A stretch of 64,000 nucleotides of DNA from Adiantum capillus-veneris (lineage: Eukaryota; Streptophyta; Polypodiopsida; Polypodiales; Pteridaceae), in contig CM043958.1 in assembly GCA_014529385.2 (NCBI GenBank), forward strand, positions 80,136,025-80,200,024, written 5' to 3'. How positions within the stretch are numbered: the first letter of the stretch is position 1; every line of letters begins with the position of its first letter. Below are positions 1 through 10,667 of this stretch, piece after piece. The translations under genes and the position numbers were made by a program. The notes below the pieces were generated by a model that was given only the letters and a program-made list of their open reading frames with translations, was not told the origin of the DNA and searched no databases.

Positions 1-249
1 GGTACAGAGAGAGTGGTAGGGATAAAAACACAATAATTAAAACCTAGTTCCAAAAACAAAAACCGCAAAATTTTCCCCACTTTGGTATTAACTACTTGCC
101 CTCTGTCCATAGTGCTGACTACCCTCCTAGATTCAGAGAACAATTGTCAAACCAACACTTCAGTCCAATTGAACCCGCCTGGCAACTTAGTAGCAATAAT
201 TAGTGCATGAGCAGCATCAGAAATGTTGTAAACCTTGGCCATCAACTAT

Positions 250-681
250 ACACCTTCCGACACCAAGTTAAGACATTCCCTCAATTTTGCATCCGCACAA
301 AGGCCACCAAAGCCCAACTTGGAACACTTTCTTTGTTGTTAGTGGCCTAGAAAAATTTCCACCAACAATGCTTTCATGAGATTCCTTGTTGTTCTAGTTG
401 AGACACGCATTACCACAACACTCCCACTTATCTGTGTAACATAGCTAGCCCAATATGATTTCAAACCTATTACTCTTTAATGCCACCCTCTTTCTCTGAT
501 CTATAGTTAAGTGGTCTGGCATGATGCCTTCTTGCAAAAAGAACATCATCTCCTCAGAGGAATCCCAAACTCCGAGCAAACTTTTTCGAGCGATGATAAA
601 ATTGAGCAAGTCAATGAGAGACACTTTATCAAAACACACATAGCGAATAGTTCTTGTAGGCCACTCATTTATGTAAGTCAC
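250..681 (-). pseudogene. Ty3/gypsy pol fragment (RNase H-integrase junction and zinc module)
   Basis: Read on the minus strand, the open stretch 681-445 ends a linker containing MPDHLTIDQRKRVALKS, which matches the segment joining RNase H to integrase in plant gypsy polyproteins. After a stop the same region continues with ESHESIVGGNFSRPLTTKK and VGLWWP, the pattern of the integrase zinc-binding domain (usual form EAHxGxxGGHFxxxxTAxKIL..GxWWP). The second zinc His is Asn here. Several stops and shifts follow and I cannot trace the DDE core, so this is a decayed 3' pol fragment. It may continue to the left of the window. It could belong to the same class as element D, which is also minus-strand. 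Confidence 0.6.
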
Positions 682-1295
682 TCATTTCTTTACTTGAGAT
701 ACTAAATAAATTGGCCCTTGACCTACTAAAGATGGCGCTTTAATTTAAGAATGGATATGCTAAGCAAGAGGTAGGTGCTAGCAAGACTGACATTGAACAA
801 CTCTTAAGCTTCTTCTTTCTTGTGTCTTTTGCTAGCAAGTAGAAGAAACTTTTCCATTTCCAATAGAAATTTTGTAAGTTTGTGAAAACATTTTTTCCCA
901 AAACTGGTGTAACTTTGTTGACATGTTGTCTGCAGGCCTTCCTATGTAGGCAATCCTTCCCCTCCCCCTACTTTTGCACTATATTTGAGTATTTTTCAAC
1001 TCTTTACGTAATTACAACAAGCCTTATTTTTCAACTCTTTGCTCATGGGGAAACCTTTTTACTATCCGGCTATTGTGAATATTTTAGGGTGTTGCAAATT
1101 GAGATTGTCACGTATTCGTCGCTATTTGTTGACTAATATATGTATCTTTTATGAGGAATCTACCGAGATCCCAAAAGACAAAACTGAAGCTCAATTGTAG
1201 GCAAGAAGGTTGTGTTGCATTGACTACTGCATGTTTGTCTCCCCGCCTTTCTTAAAAGGGAGAATCTTAATAAAATCCATTCAAATTTTTTTCCC
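682..1295. other. Stretch without recognisable gene
   Basis: AT-rich sequence with only short unconvincing open frames. I see no motif, tandem repeat or terminal repeat that supports a feature here. Confidence 0.5.
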
Positions 1296-1312
1296 CACTT
1301 TTTCTAACCCCC

Positions 1313-1380
1313 CCTCCTCCCCCTCCCCCCCCCCCCCCTCTCTCATGATGAATGCAATAAACAAAGACTATAGAGTGATA

Positions 1381-1434
<54 letters not shown>
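1313..1434. repeat. C tract followed by (CT)n(CA)n microsatellite
   Basis: A C-rich tract at 1313-1338 is followed at about 1384-1414 by CT dinucleotides that pass directly into CA dinucleotides (1415-1434). Open frames of Ser-Leu or Arg-Glu repeats here are products of the microsatellite. Confidence 0.95.
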
Positions 1435-1437
<3 letters not shown>

Positions 1438-1614
1438 ATGTGCAACACATCTTTGAGACTCTATCACAATTCATATGATGTAGTGTACACACAAAAAGAC
1501 CCACCTCCTTCTCACCGGGGCTACCCACCACCACATCCACATCCAATGTGCCACCACCATCCAAGTGCAAAGATTGTCGGGGGCAAGGGCTGTAGTTTTT
1601 TGTTTTTGAGAGGC

Positions 1615-1617
<3 letters not shown>

Positions 1618-1672
<55 letters not shown>
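1618..1672. repeat. (CT)n microsatellite
   Basis: Uninterrupted CT dinucleotides for about 55 bases, close to a second long CT tract at 1893-1960. Confidence 0.95.
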
Positions 1673-1673
<1 letters not shown>

Positions 1674-1890
1674 AGCTTACTTCTAGAAAACATGTGATGA
1701 GTAGGTAGCAGGAAGTGTTTCTACCCAACTCTTAATGGTGTGTAGCTTTAGTGGAGAGGTAGGGCGATATTTTTGTTGTGTAAGTAGCACATTGAGGCCT
1801 TGCTAGTCATGAGCTACTATTGGATGATGAAAGACAGGGTGAGAATCAAAATTTATAATAAAAAACGTTCATTGCAATTATTTCGTTCAA

Positions 1891-1892
<2 letters not shown>

Positions 1893-1960
<68 letters not shown>
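1893..1960. repeat. (CT)n microsatellite
   Basis: Uninterrupted CT dinucleotides for about 68 bases, ending 20 bases before a perfect-arm hairpin at 1982-2019. Confidence 0.95.
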
Positions 1961-1963
<3 letters not shown>

Positions 1964-1981
1964 CGTATAGTAAACAAAATT

Positions 1982-2019
1982 CCCTCAAAGGGTCAACACC
2001 GATGCATACCCTTTGAGGG
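1982..2019. repeat. Hairpin with perfect 12-bp arms
   Basis: Arm CCCTCAAAGGGT (1982-1993) is the exact reverse complement of ACCCTTTGAGGG (2008-2019), with a 14-base loop. A related hairpin lies at 6117-6160. Both sit beside CT/GA microsatellites, so they may be the cores of one small foldback-type element. Confidence 0.75.
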
Positions 2020-2020
2020 A

Positions 2021-2755
2021 TTTTTTTTTGGCAAAACTCACGAATGTGAGTATATTGAATTAATGCCAAAAATAATTACAAAATATCATGCTCATGCCGA
2101 GCCAAGGTTCAACAAGTACATCCATCACATAGCTTCCATAACTACAACTAGATTCGTACAGCTTTACAGGGATCCACCCTAAAAAAAATACAAAGCTAAT
2201 ATAATTCTTCGGCTTGGCTACCATGCAAGGCAATCCCCTTGCCACAGGACAAGTAGCCTCCTAAGAAGAAGAACCACAACTCAACAAACCAAGGCTTTGA
2301 CCATAACAAACTACATATGCATAAACCAACACACCTATTACCGCAAAGAGGCAGGAGAGCGAACACTCCGTCATTGGTTGCCAAAGGGCCATCCACCAAA
2401 AATAACCCTAGAATCAAGATCAACAACATCACCCAAAGGATGGAACACTTCAAAGGAACAATAAAAAACACCATTAGAGCAAACCGTGCCGAGGGTAGTG
2501 CCATCGAGGAGTCACCCTTTTCAAGAGGAGACCCACCTGCAATCTAAGTATAGCCAAGTACATGTATCCTGAATGGAGACACGATGGAGCAACGAGCATG
2601 AGAAAGACTTGCCAATCCCAACATCTTTGAAACCTACACAGCGTGTACTAGAACCGAGTCCACAAACCAAAGATACTCCCCTTGGAGAGGCGGGAAGTGA
2701 GGTCTCCCCCAAGGTCAAAAATAGAGCGCCCCCACTCTAAACCTCTCGCAAACAA
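2021..2755 (-). mobile_element. 3' end of a LINE-like retroposon, minus strand
   Basis: On the minus strand the segment ends in a poly(A) run (plus-strand T tract 2021-2029) preceded by CTCACATTCGTGAGTTTTGCC. The same terminal signature, a CTCAC...GTGAG stem then TTTTGC and A tract, closes the segment ending at 21870 and in diverged form those at 5108 and 2934. Weak peptide similarity (MSMIFCNYF versus FEYDFYCNYF) links it to the neighbouring copy at 2934-3930. The 5' boundary is a guess, and no RT domain is visible, so this is a 5'-truncated copy. Confidence 0.5.
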
Positions 2756-2803
2756 GGTGTTGGGAGCTATCATCGCTACAACATTCGTAATCCCCTTTTT
2801 TTT

Positions 2804-2830
2804 GGGGGGGGGGGGGGGGGGGGGGGGGGG
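2804..2830. repeat. Poly(G) tract of 27 bases
   Basis: Twenty-seven consecutive G residues follow a T run, between two minus-strand retroposon 3' ends. Length may be affected by sequencing or assembly. Confidence 0.9.
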
Positions 2831-2933
2831 TGTTTAACACATTTAAGAACTTTCAAAATGAAAAAAACATTCACTTTTTGCATTTAGTACAAAACCCTAG
2901 TCACTTTGCATTCACTACAAGAAGAGAGAGTCT

Positions 2934-3930
2934 TTTTTTTGGGGGGCAGTACTCACAAGTGTGAACAATATATATATTAGCATAGGAAAAATAATTACAA
3001 TAAAAGTCATACTCAAAATGAGCCATGAAATCCCAACAACCACATGAGACAATACATAGCAAATTGATAGAGGCAACCAAGAGGCTCCCACTGACTATGC
3101 ATGAGTTGCCACCCCAAACAACAGTTACCCTCCATTTACCACACCTCAAAACAGACGCATTACACTGGCTATTATGGGAGCCACCCAAAAAAATACAACG
3201 AGTACATAACCCTTATAGGAGCAGAAGAAGGAAAACATATCAAACGGGCGAGGTCCAACGTCCCCATCACCACTAGTAGCCTCCCAAGGTGCCACCATGA
3301 ATGTGTTGTTACCACCATCACACATCATGTAAAGAGAAATCACCGAATAAAGCTGAGGTAGAATAAGACGACTGCCATAACCAACCAGAGCTATATGCAC
3401 CACCCTAAGAACCCTGTCATGAGGCTCACTGCAAAGAAGGAGATGGCTGCAGAGGCATGCTTTTTTAGGAGAGCCTTGCACCACTTAAAGGTTCCTTCGA
3501 AGCAGGGACAAACATATCTACAACCACAGAAGGGGGGGACCATGTCCCATCACCCATACAAACCAAAAAATGAGACATGACCACCAACTCAATTGTTGTT
3601 GACCTACAGAAGATAGAGTAATACCAAGATCTTTGGATTCCTCTTGAAGCAGAGGTGAGAGGAAGATCACTCCCACTGCCAAAAATCCGAGGGAAATGGA
3701 GAGGACAAGATGAAGCAAAGGGAGATACGACAGAGGACCCCCCATCGAGGCACACTCCCGTAGCTCATTCCATAGAGGATTCAAGCCCACCCTCGCACAT
3801 GGCTCCATAGAGTGCAGAGACCCGTCCCCTATCATAGAGAAAACCTTGGAGCCCTCTTGCTCTACTTTGCTTGCACGCTGAGCAAAACCCTAACAATCCA
3901 CAGGCCCTACTCCTCGCTCTCCATTATCGA
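2934..3930 (-). mobile_element. Second minus-strand LINE-like 3' fragment
   Basis: The plus-strand T tract and G run at 2934-2946 is followed by CAGTACTCACAAGTGTGAACA, the reverse complement of the LINE terminal stem in diverged form. Translated minus-strand pieces are frame-broken and show no catalytic domain. It is a close paralogue in layout of the copy at 2021-2755. The left limit is uncertain. Confidence 0.4.
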
Positions 3931-3935
3931 TACTT

Positions 3936-4187
3936 TTAGAGAGAGTTTTTTTGGAAAAAAAAGGCTCCCTAATAGATCTGCGCCAACGCAGATCCATTAG
4001 GGAGCTATTTTTTTTCAAAAAAAAAACTCTCTCTTTAAGTCTTTAAGTGTTTAAGGAGTCCTTTAGGGAGGTTTATTAAAGAGAGACTTTTCTTTTTTAA
4101 TGAAAACAAAAGCCTCCCTAAATGGATCTGCTCCGGCGCAGATCCATTAGGGAGGCTTTTATTAATTTAAAAGAAAACTCTTTTTAA
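3936..4187. repeat. Two tandem long hairpins sharing one arm sequence
   Basis: Hairpin 1 spans 3936-4037 with arms reading GGCTCCCTAAT.GATCTGCG and CGCAGATCCATTAGGGAGCT, extended outward by A/T runs and AGAGAGAG / CTCTCTCT ends. Hairpin 2 spans about 4077-4187 with the same core (GCCTCCCTAAATGGATCTGC and its complement). Spacer sequence between them (TTTAAG.AGTCCTTTAGG.) recurs at 5111-5135, so a third unit was probably split by the retroposon at 4205-5108. The structure suggests a MITE or foldback element amplified in tandem. Confidence 0.75.
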
Positions 4188-4204
4188 GTTTTTAAGTAGT
4201 CCTA

Positions 4205-5108
4205 AATGCTTACGAATGGTCTATTGTGATGGCTCCTCCCCTCTTCTGCGGGCGTCGAGATGTGCGGCTCTAGCAACTTTACGCAGGTTGCGAAGCCCTT
4301 AGGTGAGTGGTCTTGAGGCATAGGTCGACTCTCATGCACAGATCTGAACGAGCTACAAGTTTGGATGGTGCCATGGCAGGGGTTGTGGGGATCAGGGTCA
4401 GGGGAGCTCTAGAAGGGACCTCCGAATGCTCTTGCTTGCCCTGGTGGTCTGGAGAGGTTCAACATCAGACATTTTTTTGCAAAATGGTTTGGCGACTGTT
4501 TATCCTTCCTTCGAAGGAAAATCGCTCGCTTGACCTACGGGGGTTCTGTTCCAATTGTTTAGCTATAAGTAGATGTGGTGGATCGAAAGCCTGAGCTACT
4601 TTGGACTGGTTGTATTGTTGCTCTGTTCTTGTTTTTTACGGGTGGTTGTGCTGGCTTTTTTTTATGAAGTATGGCCCTCCACAACGGCCTTGATGGTGTC
4701 AATCCGACGATGGTGTTGTCCAAGGTTTGGAGTTTGGATGGAGGAGTCATCGTTGGGCTATGGTTGCATGGCCTCTCCATATGGTGAGGGCTTCCATCAC
4801 TTTGTGATTATGATTGGTGCTCTGGTTGTTTTCCTTCGGGCGTGTGGTCTACCGGTGCCAGTGATGGCCACATGGTGGCACTCAGAGTGGAATAGTCTTC
4901 GGTGATGAGGACTCGGGCCCCAACCCTTTCGGCATGCATTTATTTTTCTGTCAGTGTTGTTGATGGGCTTTTGTAGTGGGTTAGGGCTCCCTGTAAAAGC
5001 CCGCACTTTTTGGTATGTAGGATTGTTGGTCTATGGTGTGGGTTTGGGATCGCTTTCTTAATTCATTTTCACTCTTCTATGATGAGTTTTGCAAAAAAAA
5101 AAAAAAAA
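4205..5108 (+). mobile_element. 5'-truncated LINE-like retroposon, plus strand
   Basis: The segment ends in TGATGAGTTTTGC plus an A tract (about 5093-5108), the terminal signature shared with the copy ending at 21870. A candidate imperfect target-site duplication flanks it: AGTTTTTAAGTAGTCCTA (4187-4204) and AGTTCAAGTAGTCTTTA (5108-5124). No catalytic domain remains; the short frames inside look non-coding. It inserted into the spacer of the hairpin tandem, which explains why hairpin spacer sequence reappears after the A tract. Confidence 0.6.
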
Positions 5109-5124
5109 GTTCAAGTAGTCTTTA

Positions 5125-6054
5125 GGAGGTTTATTAAAAGACTTCTTGAAGTTTTATAGGAATATTGAAAGATCTTAATATAAGCTTTGAAATTAAAAGC
5201 AAATCAAAAGATGGCACGAAAGAGAGAGGGGGGGGGGGGAATAGAGTGTGGGCTCGTCATCGATAGCATAAGGATTTAAGAGATGAAGAAAACAGATCAC
5301 AACGTCCACACAATCGTAGCCATACATCAATCCCTATGAGCTTTGGTAGGAGGAAACGATTGTAGGACACTTGGCACGCAAACAAACGAAGGCATATATT
5401 CATGCACTTATTTATATCATAAGGGGAAAATGGTAGGCAACGTGAGCAGTACAGTCAAACGGTTTACATTGCAAGGCTATGTACTTGGCCGCCATGGTGA
5501 TGGGTTTGATTCATGGTGAATGACTCCATGGTTTTAGAATCTCTCTTATGTATAGCAAGGCGACGATCACTAGAATCCTGAGAAGATTCCATCTAAACAG
5601 AGTGAAGCAAGTAGGAGCAATATGTATTCCATCTAAAGTGAGTAGAGGAGGACCCATTTTTTTGAGCAAGACTCTTGATGGATGCTTAGGGAATTAAAAG
5701 AGGAAAAGAAAATCGAGGTGGCAAGTGGCGAGCCAAGATCAAAACTACAGATGGTGGATTGAGAATTTGCCAAGCATTTTTGAGTGCTGGAACATGGCCG
5801 TGCACAGTGGGAGGCAACAACAAAGGCCTTTTTTAAAATATAAACGAGCTCGAATAGTTAGCAACTAGGTTGTTGTTTGCAATGGCATGTCTCAGCCCAA
5901 CGATTTCTCCTTAGTGAACGCAATGTCTTGTGATCAATTGTCGATGGCAAATTGTTGCGTGTCTTTTAAAGTGGTGAGGCAGCCAGCCAGTTCCGAATGG
6001 GATCTTGAGAGAGATTCTATGTTTTGGATAAGTGTATAAGAGTTCTCTTTTAAC
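5125..6054. other. Stretch without recognisable gene
   Basis: Apart from a short GA/G run near 5221-5240, I see no coding region, repeat or transposon end that can be supported. Confidence 0.5.
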
Positions 6055-6173
6055 TATCTCTCTCTTTGTACTAAATGCATTTATAAATCTCTTCAATGCA
6101 TTTTTGTTTTAAATATCTCCCTCAAAGGTATTGCACGTGGGGCACACCCTTTAAGGAAAAACAAATTTCTACT

Positions 6174-6206
<33 letters not shown>

Positions 6207-6207
6207 A
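6055..6207. repeat. Foldback-like element with CT/GA ends
   Basis: CTATCTCTCTCTTTGTA at the left and TACTAGAGAGAGAG at the right face each other. The core TCCCTCAAAGG (about 6118-6128) opposes CACCCTTTAAGGA (about 6147-6159), giving a hairpin related to 1982-2019. The right end runs into a GA microsatellite (6174-6195). Confidence 0.5.
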
Positions 6208-6631
6208 GAGGGCTAGAAAATATATTTTCCCTAACCAGTGAAAATGAAAATAATGGCAAAATTGGATTTTTCCTAGTTCTTAGGTCAAAATTTAAAGCTT
6301 TTTCCAGCAATGACACTAAATCTTGTGTAAATTTTTTGGTTTTATTAAAGGCAAGCTCAAAATCTACCTGAGATTTTACAATTTCAATTGGTTAAAATAC
6401 ACTAGATGTGGGTTTTTTCTAATAATAAGAGAGAGTCTCACTTTTATCTTTTTAACTTTTTTATACACATCAAAAAGTTTTCAAAAAAAAAGTCCGTTCA
6501 CTTTCGTATTTTAGAATGGCTTCTAAGTCCCTTGTCACACTAGGACTCCTGTCCCACCCTCCTTTTGTAAATGGCCGTTAACGCTTATGTCACACCAGAC
6601 TTGAACCTCAAAGCTCCACATTTTTCTTAGT
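6208..6631. other. Stretch without recognisable gene
   Basis: AT-rich, no supported feature. Confidence 0.5.
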
Positions 6632-6673
6632 GAAGGGAAGTAGCCCAAGTGGTTAAACCTCCAACTTAGACGT
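6632..6673 (+). mobile_element. tRNA-derived SINE, 5' part with pol III A box
   Basis: TAGCCCAAGTGGTT at 6641-6654 fits the tRNA A box (TRGYNNAnnGG). The sequence is cut at 6673 by element A. If element A and one copy of ACGT are removed, the right flank supplies GGTTCGCTGCC (15403-15413), which fits the B box, 43 bases downstream of the A box start. That is nearly the A-to-B spacing of tRNA genes (about 45). No cloverleaf with an anticodon is evident, so a SINE is more likely than a tRNA gene. Confidence 0.55.
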
Positions 6674-7810
6674 TGTCAGGAGTTTTTTGGAGCAAGGGAT
6701 TGCGCATATGTACATATACATGCATGGTGCATCAAATAAAGGATTGCCCAATTTCCATAGCCAGGTGGTTACGTGGGGCCCACATGTGTACAGGTAGGAC
6801 AACATGTACATAGTGCAACGATTTTCACTATTATCAATACTAGTGTGTTTTTTCTACAATAAGGAGGAGTTGGTAGTGCGTAAAACTTCTCGAGGAAGCT
6901 ATCCGCGGGCCGACGACGTGAGGTCAGCAGGTGCGTCAGATGGCATCTAATGGCGTCAGGAGGGCGAACGAGGTCAATATTTGCACGCGGATGAGGACGG
7001 ACACAACGTGGGTGTTTTTTGGTGAGAGTTATGCAGAAAGGTCATCATTAGGACCACTTTTTGGGGCCACTTCACGTGGTGGCGAGATGCATTATTGGAA
7101 AAAAGCTGAGTGCCAGGTGTGCGAATGATGAAAAAAGGCGACAACTATGCACTGCGAGGTCAGTTTTTGGCCTGTTCGGGGTCCGTTTGAGGTCATCTAA
7201 AAGGCCAAGGGTGCCCAAGTAATAAAGTTAAGTGTGGGAACTGAAAAAACTGAGAGAAGACCAGAAAAAACGTGGAGAAGAGAGGAGGAACAACCGCAGG
7301 TGTGTTTTTGGTGTTTTTGGAGCCTGTTTTGGCCGTAAACTGCTCATCCGAGGTCGGATTTGAGCACTTTGACATTGTAGACTGGGGTTTTGGGCCGTTC
7401 CGGACGCGATGGCGCTGTCCATTTTGCCAAATTCCTCACTCTTTTCCTGCTGTTTTTCTGTGTAATTTTCTCCTATGAGCGAAGTTTCTGCTCTCGTTTG
7501 TGATTGTATCTGGCTTATTTTACCTATATTGTGTGAGCTATTTGCCCCATTGGTGTTGGCCCAAGCTCAATTGTATCTAAACATCAGAAATTCTCCTCTT
7601 TTGAGCTGAGTTTTTTGGGTGTGTGTGTGTGTGTCTGTGTGGAGTGGGCAAGTGGATAGTTTCTCTCCTCTCACTCCAGAGGTGTGTTCCCTGTCTCGGC
7701 CAGGTGTGTTGTGTAAGCCGAGTGGTGCCCCATAGTGTGTGTGTGTATCTTCCCAAGAGTGTGTGTCGGATCGTTATAGAGGCGCTGTGTGTGTTTTCAT
7801 CCCGCTCACA
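6674..7810 (+). repeat. Element A 5' LTR (1137 bp)
   Basis: Starts TGTCAGGAGTTTTTTGG and ends CCCGCTCACA, matching the 3' LTR start at 14238 and end at 15388. Ends follow the TG...CA rule. It contains GT-rich microsatellites and an AATAAA at about 7219-7226. Short open frames within it recur in all three LTR copies and show no known domain. Confidence 0.92.
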
Positions 7811-7816
7811 TTCTTT

Positions 7817-7834
7817 TGGTGCCCCCACTGAGGA
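7817..7834 (+). other. Element A primer-binding site candidate
   Basis: TGGTGCCCCCACTGAGGA begins six bases after the LTR end. It starts with TGG, as required for pairing with a tRNA CCA end. I cannot name the tRNA with confidence. Confidence 0.6.
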
Positions 7835-8858
7835 TCTTCTTCGAGTACCTTCTGCTTCGAGCTTCGAGCTTCGAAATTCGGGATTCGGGGTGCAGATTGC
7901 AGATTACAGGTTACAGGTTACAGGTACAGGTACAGGTACAGGTGATTCACATAGGTACAGGTAGCTGGAGTACAGTGATATACTAGCAGTGATGTCACTT
8001 GCAATTGTTGTGGGTATGCATCACTTGGCGCCTGTTTGAGCGCATTGTCTGCTGGATTGTACGTTACTTGTGGAAACTGCCATTGTACGCATTTGTGGAG
8101 CCATACTTGGTTGTATTTGGCAGTCCCAGCCATTTCTGAGACTTGGTCTGGAAGATAGTCATTTCTGAGACTTGACTATATGCGCTTTGCATTAGCCTTA
8201 GTGTGAGGGTCGATAGCGTGAGGTTTTTATTGAGTTGGGGGATTCTCAAATGTGGAGATCCTTTCGGTGATACAGGTAGCTGGAGCACCCTTTTTGTGAC
8301 CTTGCCATAGGCTATGTACTAGTGAGTCCTACTTGATGCTCGGGTTCTATTGTTGACAGTTTATGCATACATAGACAGTCTATATTTTGGGTTCCTACTA
8401 CTCTACTTCTGGGGAAACTCTGTCGAAATTTTCCCAAGTTATGATGGCTGGTTTTTTGGTATTTTGAGCCATTTATACTGTTATGCTGCTGAAATTTTGG
8501 CAAAATCAGAGGTTGAGTCAGGTGTGCCTTCTTGGGAGCTTCATGGTTGGCTTTAATGGATGATCAAAATGGCCCTCAGTTCACTCCTTTTCATTTAACT
8601 CAAAGAATTCAGATTAATGTTCATGTGTCCAGGAAGATCTTTTTCCAGCAGCGCATAGTCTTTATGTTTGGGCCAAGAAGATTGAGAGAGATCCTGGAAT
8701 GTCCTTTGCCTGTTGTCATTCCGATGATTAACTATGAAAACTCATTTGATGTGCATGTGTTTGTCCTTATCTAAAGTTGAGCTCCATTGAAGTTTCTGGG
8801 GATTGGGTAGTGAAAATTTTTGGGTTCTTGCATGTGTGTTTGAAGGGGTTCTCTAACC
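7835..8858 (+). other. Element A untranslated leader
   Basis: About 1 kb between primer-binding site and Gag. It starts with short direct repeats (CTTCGAG units near 7845-7875; TTACAGG and TACAGG units at 7905-7960). No coding domain is recognised; the 80-codon frame at 8532-8774 resembles nothing I know. Confidence 0.6.
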
Positions 8859-9764
8859 ATGGCTTTCTCTTACCCGGAGTTTCATGGAAGAAGTGATGAA
8901 GATGTGGAGGACTTTCTGGAAAAGATGGAGGTTGCCTGCATTAGCAACCACATTCATGACCCTACGCAAATGTTACGCCTTCTCCAAATATGTTTGAAGA
9001 GTGATGCACGAGTTTGGTCCAAGGCATTTGAAGAGGAGTTGCGTGTGGCTGATCCACCTGTAAGATTGAGTTGGGACAATCTAAGGCATGGATTGGAAGT
9101 GGAGTTTGTGAAGATAGAAGATCCTGACAAAGTGTGGCAAGAAGTACAAGGTTTGGTGCAGAAGGAAGGTGAGCCAGTAGATGCGTACATACGTAATTTT
9201 TCATTGGCATGGGAGCGAATGTGCAAGGCCGTAGCACCACAGGTACCCCCGCCTGACATGATGAAGAAGGACAGGTTCTTAGCTGGTCTTTGGGAGAATA
9301 TACGTTGGAGAGTGGAGCTAAAGAAGCCTAGGACATATGAGGATGCACTAGAGGTAGCAAGGAACAAAGAGTGGAAGCTGAGGAAAATGAGCCAGTTAGG
9401 GGTGGAGTCTTTGCCAATGAGGTCTGAATTTCAGCCTATAGAGTCTTTACAAGGGCGCATGTCAGGGGTTCATCATGAACCAGTAGTTCCTGTTACTACT
9501 CAAGTTATGCCAGCAGTGGTCACTACAGCAGTGCAAGATGATGGGCTAAGGCAAGACATGAGGCAAATGGTAGATTTGATGAAGAATCTCAACCTAAACA
9601 TGCTAGGTCAAGTGGGAAATAATCGAGGTCGAGGGAGGTTTGCAAATCAGCCAGGAGGTGAAGAAAGGCCTAGGAATGGTGTTGGACAAAGCAATGGTAG
9701 GTTTTGGAGGTAGACGCCCACATGTTATAATTGTGGAGAGTTGGGTCATATCAGCCCGCAATGT
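8859..9764 (+). pseudogene. gag: Element A Gag with CCHC zinc knuckle, split by TAG
   Basis: Structural protein forming the retrotransposon particle. Residues roughly 30-130 form the retrotransposon Gag domain (long helical stretch with WDNLRHGLEVEF and YIRNFSLAWERM). A basic Gly/Arg/Asn-rich segment follows (NRGRGRF). The frame stops at TAG 9711-9713 after 284 codons, yet the same frame continues at once with TPTCYNCGELGHISPQC, a canonical CX2CX4HX4C knuckle (9723-9764). Loss of that knuckle from a 284-residue product would impair RNA packaging. A CAG-to-TAG change explains the stop; natural readthrough is a less likely alternative. Confidence 0.88.
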
Positions 9765-10655
9765 GATAAGCCACCAAGGATGGGGGGAGACATGTATCCA
9801 TTGCCAAGACAGGTGCTAACTAGGTCAAATGATTATGGCATCGAAATTAAGGGAGACGAAGGAACCAGTGGACTGACCCAGGAGGAAAAGGGAAAGACAA
9901 AAGTGCTAAGTGTAGTCACTTTGGAGAAGGCATCAAAGCTAGAGGATACATTAGTGATGCCTATTGGGAAGAGGACCACAGAGGATAAGGAAGGAAGAAG
10001 TGCCCCAGGTCCTAGTAAGAAGAAAGGAAAGACCCATGAAGGCGAGGATGTCAAGGCCAAGAGGAAAAGGAGAGCTCGTCGAAAGTTTCATGTTTCAGAT
10101 TTTCCACTAGGGGATGGGCAATTAAGCTATGACTTGAAGGAGGATCTGACGAGCAGGAAGGCAGATGTTACTTTTGGGCAGCTTATAGAGATGGTGCCTA
10201 AGCTAAAGCGACAGTGGAAGAGGATGGTTAACCCAATGGAGAAAGAGCCAAAGAGAGGTTCAATGAAGGTGTTGGCAATGGACGAGCTACCAGACATTTT
10301 TCCAATAGTAGATGTGTGGCATAAAAGGAAAAATTTGGGACAAGGTTATGTGGATGGTGAAGCCCAAATATGCGTCATAACACACTCATGCGTTGAGAAG
10401 ATGGGTCTCACAGTGGCTGGGGTGTCAGGTTTTCGGATCAGATTGGCAAACCATCAAAAAGTAAAATGCTTGGGTGTTGTAAAGAGCTTAGAAGTGGAGG
10501 CATATGATGCAAAGGCAGTGGTTGATTTTCATGTGATGCCAGCAGGGTTGGGAGCATATCCTATTATACTGGGCAGACCATGGTTACGTGCAGTGGGAGC
10601 TGTTCAAGATTGGCGACATGGTACGATTAGCCTCTATGGAAAGACAGGTACCTAG
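9765..10655 (+). pseudogene. Element A spacer and aspartic protease with altered active site
   Basis: In frame with Gag. A Lys/Arg-rich linker (KKKGKTHEGEDVKAKRKRRARR) is followed by a retropepsin-like domain at about 10300-10640. The active-site loop reads GYVDGEAQICVITHS, where relatives of this group have D-G-G-A; the third position is Glu, compatible with a G-to-A change and probably inactivating. The C-terminal flap and second strand are recognisable as YPIILGRPWLRAVGAVQDW. TAG at 10653-10655 interrupts the frame 12 bases before the next Met codon. Confidence 0.75.
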
Positions 10656-10667
10656 AAGCTTTATAAT

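Noticed and set aside
1210-1728. Open frames of Ser-Leu, Arg-Glu or Cys-Val repeats here, at 15743-16019 and at 46081-46524
   Set aside because: They are translations of CT/GA/CA microsatellites.
6931-7964. Small frames repeated in all copies of the element A LTR
   Set aside because: They recur only because the LTR is repeated; no domain or codon conservation is visible.
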